DNA of 38,563 bases, from NCBI GenBank assembly GCA_001513335.1, contig LFTO01000109.1, forward strand, positions 1 through 38,563, written 5' to 3'. The position numbers and the translations under genes are program-made. This stretch comes from Clostridiales bacterium DTU086. Its GTDB lineage: Bacteria; Bacillota; DTU086. This document shows positions 1 to 8,188 of the stretch, piece by piece; the stretch's first letter is position 1, and each line of letters starts with the position of its first letter. The notes below the pieces were generated by a model. The model was not told the DNA's origin, did not search any database, and saw nothing but the letters and a program-made list of their open reading frames with translations.

Positions 1-429
1 CTGACAAAAAGAAAACGCTACCTCCAGGAAATTAGGACACTTGCCCAGCGGCAGAAGATGGCTATTGCCAGGAAAAACCAGGAGGAACTGCTGCAGCTGC
101 TGGAGGAACGTAAGCAGATAATTTCCCAGGTAAATGCCTTGGATGCAGCGGATAACAGGGCTTTGGAATTTATTCGATCCAGTGGAGGATCCTCGCAGAG
201 GACTGCCCCCGACGGTGCGCCGGAGGAGGCCCTTGCTGTTGCAAGGGAGATCAAAAGTATTGCCAGTGAAATTCTTTCCCTGGATGAAGAAAACATTGCT
301 TCCGCCCGGCATCTGCAGAACGACCTGAGGATGCACCTGGACGGGATTAATAAACACCGCAGGAGCAAGAAACTGTACCAGGGAGATGGGAAAAAAATCA
401 CTGGAGCCTTGATTAATAAGGTCAGGTGA
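1..429 (+). CDS. FlgN/FliT-like flagellar export chaperone, 5' truncated
   Basis: The reading frame is open from base 1 and the first ATG (58) has no ribosome site, so the gene almost certainly begins before the window. The visible 142 residues are charged and helical. They include EELLQLLEERKQIISQV, the 'LL-eeR-xxI' helix common in FlgN/FliT chaperones, and end in a K-x-Y...IxKxR tail resembling the C terminus of those families. Such proteins hold late export substrates (hook-associated proteins or FliD) in the cytoplasm. The neighbours flaG and fliS support a late flagellar role. FlgN and FliT cannot be separated from this fragment, so the family call is an inference from helix pattern and context. 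Confidence 0.6.
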   Translation: MTKRKRYLQEIRTLAQRQKMAIARKNQEELLQLLEERKQIISQVNALDAADNRALEFIRSSGGSSQRTAPDGAPEEALAVAREIKSIASEILSLDEENIASARHLQNDLRMHLDGINKHRRSKKLYQGDGKKITGALINKVR

Positions 430-461
430 GCTGGTTCTTAAATTAAGGGCGTTAAAAAAAG

Positions 462-479
462 TTAGGCACAGAAGCCTAA
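462..479 (+). other. Small hairpin ahead of flaG
   Basis: TTAGGC and GCCTAA form a perfect 6-bp stem around a 6-nt loop, right before the flaG ribosome site. No T-run follows, so it is not a terminator. It could affect mRNA stability or flaG translation. Confidence 0.35.
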
Positions 480-492
480 AGAGGTGAGACGT

Positions 493-861
493 ATGCGTTT
501 ACATGGTGTTGATCCTAATGTGGTGGAGCGTGTAAGGGAGCAGGTTACACAACCTGTAGTTCGGGAACTTAAGGGGACCAGAAAAATCAATGAGGATTAC
601 AGGGAGCAGGGGCAGGCGCAGCAAGAAGAAGCCGGTCTCTCAGAAAGCCTGGGGCGTGCTCTTGACCGGCTGAACCAGGTATGCAGGACCATGGGTAATC
701 CCGTAAGTTTCAGGCTTGTGGAAAGAGATTCCGAAGCCAAGGTAGAGGTGTATGACGGGCAGGAGAACCGGGTCATCAGAGAGGTAAACCCGGAGGAAGT
801 TGTTCACGTTGTTACACAGGTGGAAAAGCTATTGGGCTTGTTAATTGATGCCCATGTCTAG
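493..861 (+). CDS. flaG: FlaG/YvyC family flagellar protein
   Basis: This 122-residue protein has the FlaG-family C-terminal domain: a region starting near PVSFRLVE, then EVYDGQENRVIREVNPEEVV and a final helix with LLGLLID. The 'VIReVnPEEvv' signature is characteristic. FlaG proteins are small cytoplasmic or filament-associated proteins that influence filament length; the mechanism is not settled. The ATG at 493 is preferred because GAGGTG (481-486) lies six bases before it. An in-frame GTG at 484 overlaps that site and is unlikely. The stop codon touches the fliS ribosome site, so the two genes are co-transcribed. Confidence 0.88.
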   Translation: MRLHGVDPNVVERVREQVTQPVVRELKGTRKINEDYREQGQAQQEEAGLSESLGRALDRLNQVCRTMGNPVSFRLVERDSEAKVEVYDGQENRVIREVNPEEVVHVVTQVEKLLGLLIDAHV

Positions 862-873
862 GAGGGGAAGACT

Positions 874-1275
874 TTGGAGAGGTTGTACCAGAAGTACCAG
901 AAAAACCAGGTAATGACTGTTTCCAATGAAAAACTGCTGCTGATGCTTTTTGAGGGATTAGTCAGGTTTATCAAGAGTGCTCAGTCCGCATTAGTTAAAG
1001 GGGATATTGCCGAGGTCAGCAATAATTTGATAAAGGCTCAAAGTATTTTATGTGAATTGATGGCCAGCCTGGACAGGAGTACCGGGAAATTGGCTGATGA
1101 TCTTTTTGGAATATATGAATTTATGTACCGCAGCCTTGTGGAGGCCAATGTAAAAAAGGATGAAGACAAAATCCAGCAGGTTTTGGAAATGGCCGTAGAT
1201 CTTCAGGAAACGTGGACTGAGGTAGCAAGAATTCTGAGCTTAGAAAAAGAAGGGGCTGCTTCTGCTGCATGGTAG
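874..1275 (+). CDS. fliS: Flagellin export chaperone FliS
   Basis: This 133-residue four-helix protein has the FliS pattern: an N-terminal YQKYQKNQV segment, then SNEKLLLMLFEGLVRFI, and a C-terminal helix around LQETWTEVARI. FliS binds the C terminus of flagellin in the cytoplasm, blocks premature polymerisation and delivers it to FlhA. The TTG start at 874 has GGAGGGG (861-867) six bases upstream. It is the last gene of its unit and is followed directly by an intrinsic terminator. Flagellin itself is not in the window. Confidence 0.92.
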   Translation: MERLYQKYQKNQVMTVSNEKLLLMLFEGLVRFIKSAQSALVKGDIAEVSNNLIKAQSILCELMASLDRSTGKLADDLFGIYEFMYRSLVEANVKKDEDKIQQVLEMAVDLQETWTEVARILSLEKEGAASAAW

Positions 1276-1292
1276 GTCAACAAGTAATAGGG

Positions 1293-1317
1293 AGAGCGGG
1301 TGGGCCGCTCTTTTTTT
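1293..1317 (+). terminator. Intrinsic terminator after fliS
   Basis: AGAGCGG (1293-1299) pairs with CCGCTCT (1305-1311) around the loop GTGGG, followed by seven T residues. It is a textbook Rho-independent terminator closing the flaG-fliS unit. Confidence 0.92.
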
Positions 1318-1339
1318 GTCTTTGCGAATTGATGCCAGC

Positions 1340-1590
1340 CTAAAATCCGGCAACCCTGCGGATAAGCCATGGCAAATGATCCGTTGCTGGGCTTTCTGAT
1401 GAAAACTGCCAACCCAGCGGACGATGCCGGGCGGTTCGCTCTAAAGAGGCCCAGCCAACGAAAAGTCTTGATGTATTTCGCCAGCGTAAGATCCTTCGGA
1501 AACCATTGCTGACAACTCTGGCGCGAGATCCTTCGCCAGCCCCTGCTGATAACACCCTAACGTAAGGTCCTTTGCTTGCGCTCAGGGTTT
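1340..1590. repeat. Degenerate ~37-bp tandem repeat tract
   Basis: The gap between fliS and flgB holds recurring GATCC-centred units. The clearest pair starts at 1484 and 1521: both read GCG-N2-AGATCCTTCG and end in TGCTGA-Y-AAC. A half unit follows at 1560 (CGTAAGGTCCTTTG). More diverged copies centre on ATCC at 1345 and 1379. Core spacings are 34, 112 (three units), 37 and 39 bp. CTGGCG (1518-1523) and CGCCAG (1534-1539) also form a small dyad. There is no credible reading frame here on either strand. From 1591 to about 1750 I see only AT-rich sequence with a short inverted repeat, TAGGT/ACCTA (1704-1720). Confidence 0.55.
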
Positions 1591-1751
1591 ACAGGAGAAG
1601 GGGATGTCACGATGATATGCCAGCAGGCGACAATATGTGAGAAAACTTTGGTATTTTGTGAAATTTTATGCAAGTTCGCAGGAATTGTAAAAAATTTGTT
1701 GAATAGGTGAAAAAGACCTACTTGCGGATAATTCCCTTGAGGCTGAAAGGG

Positions 1752-1781
1752 TTGACGGTAGTATAACACAGGAAATCTTAT
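1752..1781 (+). promoter_or_regulatory. Weak sigma-A-like promoter candidate for the fla/che operon
   Basis: TTGACG (1752-1757) matches a -35 box at five of six positions. TCTTAT (1776-1781) is a poor -10 at 18-bp spacing, four of six. An alternative is TTGAGG (1737) with TATAAC (1762). A 28-kb operon needs a promoter in this gap, but the sequence does not single one out. Confidence 0.28.
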
Positions 1782-1819
1782 TTTGTAATAGAGGCTTGTT
1801 GAATTCGGAGGTGGTGCGA

Positions 1820-2230
1820 ATGTTTCTTGGGGGAGACAAAACATCGGTTTTATTGGAAAAGTCTCTTAATGTGTCGGCACTGCGTTATGAAGTTATTGCT
1901 AACAATCTGGCCAATATTGACACTCCGGGGTTCAAGAAGTCTTATGTCGTTTTTGAGGAGATTTTACAGGATGCCCTTGAAAATAAAAAGTCGATTTCAA
2001 TACGTAGGACTCACCCCGGACATTTCGGTATTTCCGACAGGATTGAAGAAATACAGCCCAGGGTAGAAAAAGATACCCAGACATCCCTACGGCTTGAGGG
2101 AAATAATGTCGATATAGAAGATGAAATGATTCAGCTGGTTATGAACAGTGTCAACCACAATTTTGCCGTACAGCGGTTGAACAGCAAACTGGCGGCAATG
2201 CGTTACGTTATTTCTGATGGAAGGGGATAA
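1820..2230 (+). CDS. flgB: Proximal rod protein FlgB
   Basis: This 136-residue protein has the rod-family N-terminal motif RYEVIANNLANIDTPGFKKS, including the ANNLAN-x-xTPGFK core, and a C-terminal helix suited to packing in the rod. FlgB forms the most proximal rod segment on the MS-ring/FliE. ATG 1820 has GGAGGTG (1807-1813) six bases upstream; a TTG at 1796 in frame would add eight unlikely residues. It opens the 37-gene fla/che unit and sits three bases before flgC. Confidence 0.93.
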   Translation: MFLGGDKTSVLLEKSLNVSALRYEVIANNLANIDTPGFKKSYVVFEEILQDALENKKSISIRRTHPGHFGISDRIEEIQPRVEKDTQTSLRLEGNNVDIEDEMIQLVMNSVNHNFAVQRLNSKLAAMRYVISDGRG

Positions 2231-2233
2231 AAG

Positions 2234-2653
2234 ATGGAATTAATACCTGGATTTGCAATCAGCGGTTCGGCTCTCTCCGCGCAGAAGCTGCGCCTGGACC
2301 TTATTGCCAACAATATTGCCAATATCAACAGTACCCGTACCCAGGAAGGGGGGCCGTATAAGCGGCTTATGCCTGTTTTTGAGGAAAGGCTTCGTGAGGC
2401 GGCAGCCGGGGAATTTAAAGGGTATGGTGTCAAAGTGAGTAAAATTGTGAAGGACCCTTCCTCCCCGCGCCTGGAGTATAACCCTGAACATCCTGATGCC
2501 AATGCCGAAGGCTTTGTTGAAATGCCTAATATTAATATTGTCAATGAAATGGTGGATATGATTACAGCTACCCGTGCTTATGAGGCTAACGTTACTGCTT
2601 TTAATACGGCAAAGTCCATGGCCTTAAAGGCTCTTGAAATTGGGAACAGATAG
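2234..2653 (+). CDS. flgC: Proximal rod protein FlgC
   Basis: The 139-residue length is typical of FlgC. The N-terminal LDLIANNIANINSTRT motif is the rod-family signature with the FlgC-type 'NsTRT' ending. The C terminus has VNEMVDMITATRAYEANV, the conserved rod/hook C-terminal helix. FlgC assembles in the rod beyond FlgB. The gene starts three bases after the flgB stop, and its ribosome site AAGGGG lies within the end of flgB, indicating translational coupling. Confidence 0.94.
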   Translation: MELIPGFAISGSALSAQKLRLDLIANNIANINSTRTQEGGPYKRLMPVFEERLREAAAGEFKGYGVKVSKIVKDPSSPRLEYNPEHPDANAEGFVEMPNINIVNEMVDMITATRAYEANVTAFNTAKSMALKALEIGNR

Positions 2654-2663
2654 GGGGGATAAC

Positions 2664-2960
2664 ATGGAAATCACACCGGTTGCTGCTCCATTATCTAACG
2701 TTACCCGTGCAGCAAGTGCACAAAAAAAGGAACAGCCCCAGGAGACTTTTGCCAGCGTAATTTCCAAGGCATTAAATGAGGTAAATGAACTGCAGGTTAA
2801 CGCTGATAAATTGACCCAGCAGTATATTACCGGGGAGACTACCGACATTGCGGAAGTGCTTCTGGCGGCGGAAAAGGCAAGCCTGGCACTGCAGTTGACA
2901 GTTCAAATCAGGAACAAAATCGTAGAAGCATACCAGGAAATTTCCAATATGCAGATTTAA
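2664..2960 (+). CDS. fliE: MS-ring/rod junction protein FliE
   Basis: This 98-residue protein has the FliE features: a central F-A-xx-I-xxAL-xEVN segment and a C-terminal half ending VQIRNKIVEAYQEISNMQI, close to the family consensus 'VrNklveAYqeImrMqv'. FliE joins the FliF MS-ring to the rod and contacts the export gate. ATG 2664 follows a GGGGGG ribosome site; an in-frame ATG at 2634 would extend back into flgC. It lies in the conserved flgB-flgC-fliE-fliF order. Confidence 0.93.
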   Translation: MEITPVAAPLSNVTRAASAQKKEQPQETFASVISKALNEVNELQVNADKLTQQYITGETTDIAEVLLAAEKASLALQLTVQIRNKIVEAYQEISNMQI

Positions 2961-2983
2961 CACTATTACGAGGTGCATGAGGC

Positions 2984-4582
2984 GTGAATATTAACCAGGC
3001 CATTGGTAAGGTAGGAGAACGGTGGAATTCTTTGTCCAAGCGGCACAAGATAATCATTGGGGGTATAGGTGCCGCCTTGGTTCTTGGACTCGTTTTTTTC
3101 GGCCAGTGGATCGCTGGTTCCAAGTATGCACCCCTCTTTACCGACCTCTCTCCCGAACAGGGCAGCGCTGTAATGAAGCAGCTCGACGAGATGAAAATCT
3201 CCTACAAAGTTTCCGGTGAGGGGGATACCATTCTCGTGCCTGAAGATGTACTCTACAAGACAAGGCTGCAGTTGGCTGGTTCCGGAATTCTGGAAGGGGC
3301 TGATAAAGGTTTTGAGCTCTTTGATGAGACCAAGCTTGGGTCTACCGATTTTGAACGGAGGTTGAATTACCAGAGGGCACTCCAGGAGGAACTGCGCCGT
3401 ACTATAACTTACCTGGAGGAAGTGGAAATGGCCAGGGTGCACCTGGTGCTGCCGGAAGAGAGCCTCTTTATTGAAGAAGAGCTGCCTTCGTCTGCTTCTA
3501 TCGTTTTAGACTTGAAACCCCTTGCCGAGCTTAAACCTGAGCAGGTTAAAGGGATTATTTATTTAGTTTCCACCAGTGTAGAGAATCTTCCCCCTGAAAA
3601 TGTCAATATTATTGACACTTCAGGGAGAATCCTCAGTGAAGGTGTGCTGGAAAACCAGGAAGCTGCTGCGGGAGTGGCGGACAGCCGCCAGTCAGAAATG
3701 AAGAGGGACTTTGAGAACAACCTGGAAGACCGGGTCGGCAAAATGCTGGAAAAAATAATGGGGCCGGGCAAAGCAGTTGTAATGATAACGGCAGACTTGA
3801 ATTTTGACCAGCGGCAAGTGACCCGGATCGATTACGGAGAAGATGGCGTAGTCAGGGGAGAGGAATTAGTTGAAAAAAGCAGTGTTTCCGCAGGAGGTGC
3901 AGGGGGTGTCCCAGGGGCGGCCACCAATATTGGTGAATACGGTACAGCCATGGATGGTGCCCAGGTCAGCCAAACGGAGACTCATCAAACGCGAAACTAT
4001 GAAATTGACGAGATCACGGAAACCACTGTTTATGCTCCCGGTCAGTTGGAGAGGTTGTCTACCTCAGTAGCCGTGGACGGTGACCTGGGAGAGGATGATA
4101 TTGAACAAATACGTTCCATTGTAACTGCCGCTGTTGGTTACCAGCCCGAGCGGGGTGATCAGATAAATGTTGTCAGCAGGACATTTGATAAGTCCATGGT
4201 GGAACAGGCTCAGGCTGAAATGCAGGAAGAGCAGGATCGGCTTGTCCAGCAAGAACGCCTGAAGCAGTATATCTTATGGGGAGCCGCAGCCCTTGCAGCC
4301 GCGGCTTTAGGGGTGACAGCACTGGTGATCTGGCGCAGGAGGAGACGTGAAGCCCGGATTGTTGAAGAGGATGAGATCTATCCCATCCCGGTTTCGGAGA
4401 TGGAAGCTGTAGAGGAACCGGAAGAAGAGATTGAAGAACAGGAGCGGGAGAAGGAAGTTGAACAGGTGATGACGGAGGAAGAGAAAAAACGGAAAGGCAG
4501 ATTTGAGAAAGTAAAGGATATTGCAGCGGCCCAGCCTGATGAAGCGGCAGCCCTTGTAAGAGCCTGGCTGTCTGAAGAATGA
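2984..4582 (+). CDS. fliF: Flagellar MS-ring protein FliF
   Basis: FliF is the membrane platform of the basal body. The 532-residue product has one membrane helix at about residues 23-45 and a second near 430-452, followed by a basic RRRRRE stretch and an acidic linker rich in E. The C-terminal segment (about 505-532, ending LVRAWLSEE) matches the FliG-binding tail. The periplasm-side ring-building motifs lie between the helices, including the YKTRLQLAGSGI region. The GTG start at 2984 has GAGGTG eight bases upstream. Its stop codon abuts the fliG ribosome site. Confidence 0.95.
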   Translation: MNINQAIGKVGERWNSLSKRHKIIIGGIGAALVLGLVFFGQWIAGSKYAPLFTDLSPEQGSAVMKQLDEMKISYKVSGEGDTILVPEDVLYKTRLQLAGSGILEGADKGFELFDETKLGSTDFERRLNYQRALQEELRRTITYLEEVEMARVHLVLPEESLFIEEELPSSASIVLDLKPLAELKPEQVKGIIYLVSTSVENLPPENVNIIDTSGRILSEGVLENQEAAAGVADSRQSEMKRDFENNLEDRVGKMLEKIMGPGKAVVMITADLNFDQRQVTRIDYGEDGVVRGEELVEKSSVSAGGAGGVPGAATNIGEYGTAMDGAQVSQTETHQTRNYEIDEITETTVYAPGQLERLSTSVAVDGDLGEDDIEQIRSIVTAAVGYQPERGDQINVVSRTFDKSMVEQAQAEMQEEQDRLVQQERLKQYILWGAAALAAAALGVTALVIWRRRRREARIVEEDEIYPIPVSEMEAVEEPEEEIEEQEREKEVEQVMTEEEKKRKGRFEKVKDIAAAQPDEAAALVRAWLSEE

Positions 4583-4593
4583 GGTGAAATTAC

Positions 4594-5604
4594 TTGGCCC
4601 AGGAGAAAAAGCTAACAGGCAGAAAAAAAGCAGCGGTCTTGTTTATTGCTTTGGGTCCGGAGCTGTCTTCTTCTATCATGAAGCAGCTTCCGGAGGAAGA
4701 AATCGAAAGAATCAGCTTTGAAATTGCCAATATGGATGTAGTGGACTCAAAAACTCAGGCTGAGGTCATTACGGAATTTCTTGAGCTGCACCAGGCGCAG
4801 TATTATCTGCTTAAGGGCGGTGTGGAATATGCAAAGCAGGTTCTGGAAAAGACAGTGGGGCCGGCAAAGGCCAATGATTACCTGCGCAAGCTGTCTATGG
4901 CCTCCAAAAAACAGCCTTTTTCCAGCCTGCGAAAAACTGATCCAAAGCATCTGGTGAATTTCATCGCTAATGAACACCCTCAGACTATTGCTCTTATCCT
5001 GTGTTATCTTGATCCGGAACAAGCAGCTATGGTGCTGGGAGCGCTTCCTCAGGAAAAACAGGCGGATATTGCCAAGAGAGTTGCAACTATGGAAACTACT
5101 TCCCCCGAAATTGTAAAGGAAGTGGAGGCTGTTCTGGACCAGAAACTGTCAACTGTAGCGGAGGAAAAGTTTACTTCTGCCGGAGGGGTTCAATCGATAG
5201 TAGACATTCTAAACCGGGTAGACAGGAGTACGGAAAGGCTGATAATTGAGACTCTGGAACAGGAAAATCCGGAATTGGCAGACGACATTCGCAACCGGAT
5301 GTTTGTGTTTGAAGATATTAATCTCCTTGATGATACGGCAGTTCGCAGAATTTTGCGTGAAATTGAATCAAAAGAACTGGCCAAGGCTCTAAAAGGTTCC
5401 AGCGAGGAACTCCTTAACCGAATATTCAGCAATATGTCCCAGAGGGCAGGGGAAATGCTCAAGGAAGAAATGGAATTCCTTGGTCCTATCAGGCTGCGTG
5501 AGGTTGAGGAGGCTCAGCAGAATATTGTGCGTGTTATCCGCAGGCTGGACGAAGCTGGGGAAATTATTATTTCCCGCGGTGGGGAGGATGAAGTAGTTGT
5601 CTAG
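4594..5604 (+). CDS. fliG: Rotor/switch protein FliG
   Basis: This 336-residue protein has all three FliG regions: an N-terminal FliF-binding domain (GRKKAAVLFIALGPE), the middle-domain NEHPQTIALIL motif with EHPQ near residue 127, and a C-terminal torque domain. The torque helix, about 250-268, has alternating charges (RRILREIESKELAKAL). FliG couples ion flow through MotA to rotation and binds FliM. The start is TTG 4594, six bases after GAGGTGA; no better start exists. Its last eight bases overlap fliH. Confidence 0.96.
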   Translation: MAQEKKLTGRKKAAVLFIALGPELSSSIMKQLPEEEIERISFEIANMDVVDSKTQAEVITEFLELHQAQYYLLKGGVEYAKQVLEKTVGPAKANDYLRKLSMASKKQPFSSLRKTDPKHLVNFIANEHPQTIALILCYLDPEQAAMVLGALPQEKQADIAKRVATMETTSPEIVKEVEAVLDQKLSTVAEEKFTSAGGVQSIVDILNRVDRSTERLIIETLEQENPELADDIRNRMFVFEDINLLDDTAVRRILREIESKELAKALKGSSEELLNRIFSNMSQRAGEMLKEEMEFLGPIRLREVEEAQQNIVRVIRRLDEAGEIIISRGGEDEVVV

Positions 5605-6391
5605 GGTGATACGTTCCTCAAAAATAGACAAAAACTATTTCTCCTTAATAGTAGATTTCGTGGAACAAGAGGAAATTCCGGACGAACCTGCCAAAGATGA
5701 GCAGGTTTTACTTCCCGAGGAAATTGAGAATTTGAGAGCAGCTGCAGCGGAGGAAGCTGATCAGGTAATAGAGGATGCCAGGAAACGGGCCAAGGAGATA
5801 GTTTCCGCTGCCAGGCAGCAGGAACAGAAAATCATGGAGCAGGCCAGAAGCAAGGGGTATCAGGAAGGTTTTGCCGAAGGACGGGAGGCGGGCATTGCTC
5901 AGGCACGGGCTGAAACTGAGAAGGAAACCCGCAAGGCTCAATTGGAGGCCTACAGGACGATATCCCAGGCGGAACAGATCCGGTTACAGCTCCTTGATGG
6001 AGCAGAGGAGGAAGTTGTGGAACTGGCCATGACCATTGCCTCAAAAGTAATTCGTTCCCACGTGGAAGTAAAAAGGGATACGGTAGTGCTGCTGGCCCGG
6101 GAAGCCCTGGAACGTGCTATTTCTGCAAGCTATTATTCCATATTTGTTAACCCTGAGGATGTTGAACTGCTTCGGGAATACATATCGGAACTTCGCCTCA
6201 GCGCCTCCGGAGGGGCAAGGATTCATATTGTTGCTGATAGTAGCATCAGCCTGGGCGGATGTAAAGTGGAGACGGAGCACGGCCTGGTTGATATGACCCT
6301 GGAAAGCCAACTGGAAGAAATCAGGAAAGCCTTGCGTGAGGAATTGGAGGGGAACAAACAGCAAATGGTGGGAGCGGCAGGGGAAGTATGA
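5597..6391 (+). CDS. fliH: Flagellar export ATPase regulator FliH
   Basis: The 264-residue product is rich in Glu and Ala with a long predicted coiled coil. It carries the G/A-x3-G repeat typical of FliH (GYQEGFAEGREAGIAQA, about residues 92-108) and a globular C-terminal domain like V/A-ATPase subunit E (VVELAMTIASKVI). FliH binds and restrains the FliI ATPase and docks it at the C-ring. TTG 5597 is chosen because GGGGAGG in the end of fliG is well placed; GTG 5606 is too far from it. The fliH stop overlaps the fliI start as ATGA. Confidence 0.9.
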   Translation: MSRVIRSSKIDKNYFSLIVDFVEQEEIPDEPAKDEQVLLPEEIENLRAAAAEEADQVIEDARKRAKEIVSAARQQEQKIMEQARSKGYQEGFAEGREAGIAQARAETEKETRKAQLEAYRTISQAEQIRLQLLDGAEEEVVELAMTIASKVIRSHVEVKRDTVVLLAREALERAISASYYSIFVNPEDVELLREYISELRLSASGGARIHIVADSSISLGGCKVETEHGLVDMTLESQLEEIRKALREELEGNKQQMVGAAGEV

Positions 6392-7707
6392 ACGGCCTGG
6401 ACCTTTCCCATTACAGGAGAATAGTGAGGGAGACCGATCCGGTACGGTGTACCGGAAAGGTGACCCGTGTCGTTGGATTGACCATAGAGGTTAGTGGTAT
6501 TGCACCCTCTGTGGGTGAAATCTGTTCTATTCTCTCCAAAGGTAGTACCGATTCAATTGCGGCGGAAGTGGTGGGTTTTAAAGACGATAATACCCTACTT
6601 ATGCCTTTAGGTGAACTGGAAGGGATTGCCCCTGGCTGCAGGGTTGTGCCCACAGGCAGTCCTCACAGGATATCCATTGGAAAGGGTATGCTGGGGCAGG
6701 TACTGGACGGCCTGGGACGGCCAATGGACCCCGATGCAGCCTTTTTGGGGGAAAAGCTGTTTCCTGTACAGAACGCTGCACCCAACCCATTAAAGAGGGC
6801 AAGGATAGATGAGACCCTAGAAACAGGAATTAAGGTTATAGATCTTTTTGCTACCTGCGGAAAGGGTCAGAGACTGGGGATTTTTTCAGGCAGCGGGGTA
6901 GGTAAGAGTACGCTGCTGGGGATGATTGCCCGTTACTGTAAAGCTGATGTGAATGTCATCGGTTTGATTGGAGAAAGGGGACGTGAAGTAAAGGATTTTT
7001 TGGAGAAAGACCTTGGCCCTGAGGGGATCAAGAGGTCTGTTGTAGTCGTGGCAACCTCCGACCAGCCTCCCCTGGTGAGGATAAAAGGGGCATTCGTGAC
7101 CACTGCAATTGCTGAATATTTCAGGGACAAGGGGCTGGACGTAATGCTGATGATGGACTCGGTAACCCGGTTTGCCGCTGCCCAGAGGGAGGTGGGGCTG
7201 GCCATAGGGGAACCGCCGGCGACAAGGGGGTATACTCCCTCAGTATATGCCATCCTTCCTCGTTTGCTGGAAAGGGCAGGGCGGTCCGAAAGGGGTTCCA
7301 TTACAGGTCTTTATTCTGTCCTTGTGGAGGCCGATGATATGAATGAGCCTGTTGCAGATACGGTGAGAGGAATTTTAGACGGGCACATTGTCCTCTCCCG
7401 GGACTTGGCTGCAAAAAACCATTTTCCTGCTGTGGATGTATTGCATAGTATCAGCCGTTTAATGCCGGACATTACTGAGGATTACCACAGAGAACTGGCA
7501 GGGAAGGCGAGAGAAATTATTGCCGTTTATGAAGATGCGAGAGACCTTATCAGTGTAGGGGCTTATGAAAAAGGGACCAATCCGGAGGTGGATGCAGCCA
7601 TTGAGGTTTACCCCAGGTTGATGGAATTCCTGCGCCAGCAGGTGGATGCTCATTGCCTCCTTGAGGAGGCACTCCGGGAACTTGAAGATATTATTTGCGG
7701 TGAATAG
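6388..7707 (+). CDS. fliI: Flagellar export ATPase FliI
   Basis: This 439-residue cytoplasmic ATPase belongs to the F1-beta/T3SS ATPase family. The Walker A loop GSGVGKS is at residues 168-174. The Walker B region LDVMLMMDSVTR is near 250-261. The family block GEPPATRGYTPSVYA follows, and the FliI C-terminal domain is present. It hydrolyses ATP to unfold and hand over export substrates with FliH and FliJ. The ATG overlaps the fliH stop, implying coupled translation. Confidence 0.97.
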   Translation: MNGLDLSHYRRIVRETDPVRCTGKVTRVVGLTIEVSGIAPSVGEICSILSKGSTDSIAAEVVGFKDDNTLLMPLGELEGIAPGCRVVPTGSPHRISIGKGMLGQVLDGLGRPMDPDAAFLGEKLFPVQNAAPNPLKRARIDETLETGIKVIDLFATCGKGQRLGIFSGSGVGKSTLLGMIARYCKADVNVIGLIGERGREVKDFLEKDLGPEGIKRSVVVVATSDQPPLVRIKGAFVTTAIAEYFRDKGLDVMLMMDSVTRFAAAQREVGLAIGEPPATRGYTPSVYAILPRLLERAGRSERGSITGLYSVLVEADDMNEPVADTVRGILDGHIVLSRDLAAKNHFPAVDVLHSISRLMPDITEDYHRELAGKAREIIAVYEDARDLISVGAYEKGTNPEVDAAIEVYPRLMEFLRQQVDAHCLLEEALRELEDIICGE

Positions 7708-7720
7708 GGTGTGAAGGCAG

Positions 7721-8155
7721 ATGAAAAAGTTCCGCTTTTCCCTGGAAAAGGTGCTCCGTTATAAAAGGCTGTTAAAGGAACAAAAGGAAGCTGCCCTGGC
7801 TAAAGCCCATAAGGAGTACTTGGCACACAAAAGGGAAATGGACCGTCTGGATTCGCTCCTGGAGGAAGGCAAAAAAAGGATGCTCAAAGGAAGGCTGAGC
7901 ACGGCGATGATGGTCCATAGAACGGCTTATGTTGAGTCGGTGGCCAAGTGTTTGTCAGCACAAATAAGGGTGACCCAAGCTGCACGTGAGAAGGTGACAG
8001 AGTGCAGAAAGCTGCTGGTTCAGGCTGAAAAGGAGTATCGGATACTGGAGAAGCTAAAAGAGCATCAGTATGAAGATTACCGGCAGTATGTGGAAAAAGA
8101 AGTACAGAAAGAGCTGGACGAGGTGGCAGCCTCGGCCTTTGCAAGGCGGGGTTAG
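7721..8155 (+). CDS. fliJ: Flagellar export stalk protein FliJ
   Basis: This 144-residue protein is almost wholly helical coiled coil. It begins MKKFRFSLEKVLRYKRLLKEQ, the standard FliJ opening ('F.FrLekVLryre..Ee'). FliJ inserts into the FliI hexamer like an F1 gamma stalk and links it to FlhA. Position directly after fliI and length agree with the family. The sequence beyond the N-terminal motif is diverged, as usual for FliJ. Confidence 0.9.
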   Translation: MKKFRFSLEKVLRYKRLLKEQKEAALAKAHKEYLAHKREMDRLDSLLEEGKKRMLKGRLSTAMMVHRTAYVESVAKCLSAQIRVTQAAREKVTECRKLLVQAEKEYRILEKLKEHQYEDYRQYVEKEVQKELDEVAASAFARRG

Positions 8156-8188
8156 ATACACAATTACCAATGAAGGGAGGTGAATAAA

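Noticed and set aside
1341-1365. Sigma-28-like promoter, TAAA-N13-GCGGATAA
   Set aside because: The spacer is two bases short and the -10 has a mismatch. It also lies in a repeat unit about 450 bp from flgB.
1340-1590. Eroded CRISPR array
   Set aside because: Similarity runs through the whole unit rather than alternating exact repeats with unrelated spacers, and no cas gene is present.
1591-1819. c-di-GMP or other riboswitch before flgB
   Set aside because: I looked for GEMM-type conserved cores and found none; only a weak 5-bp inverted repeat is visible.
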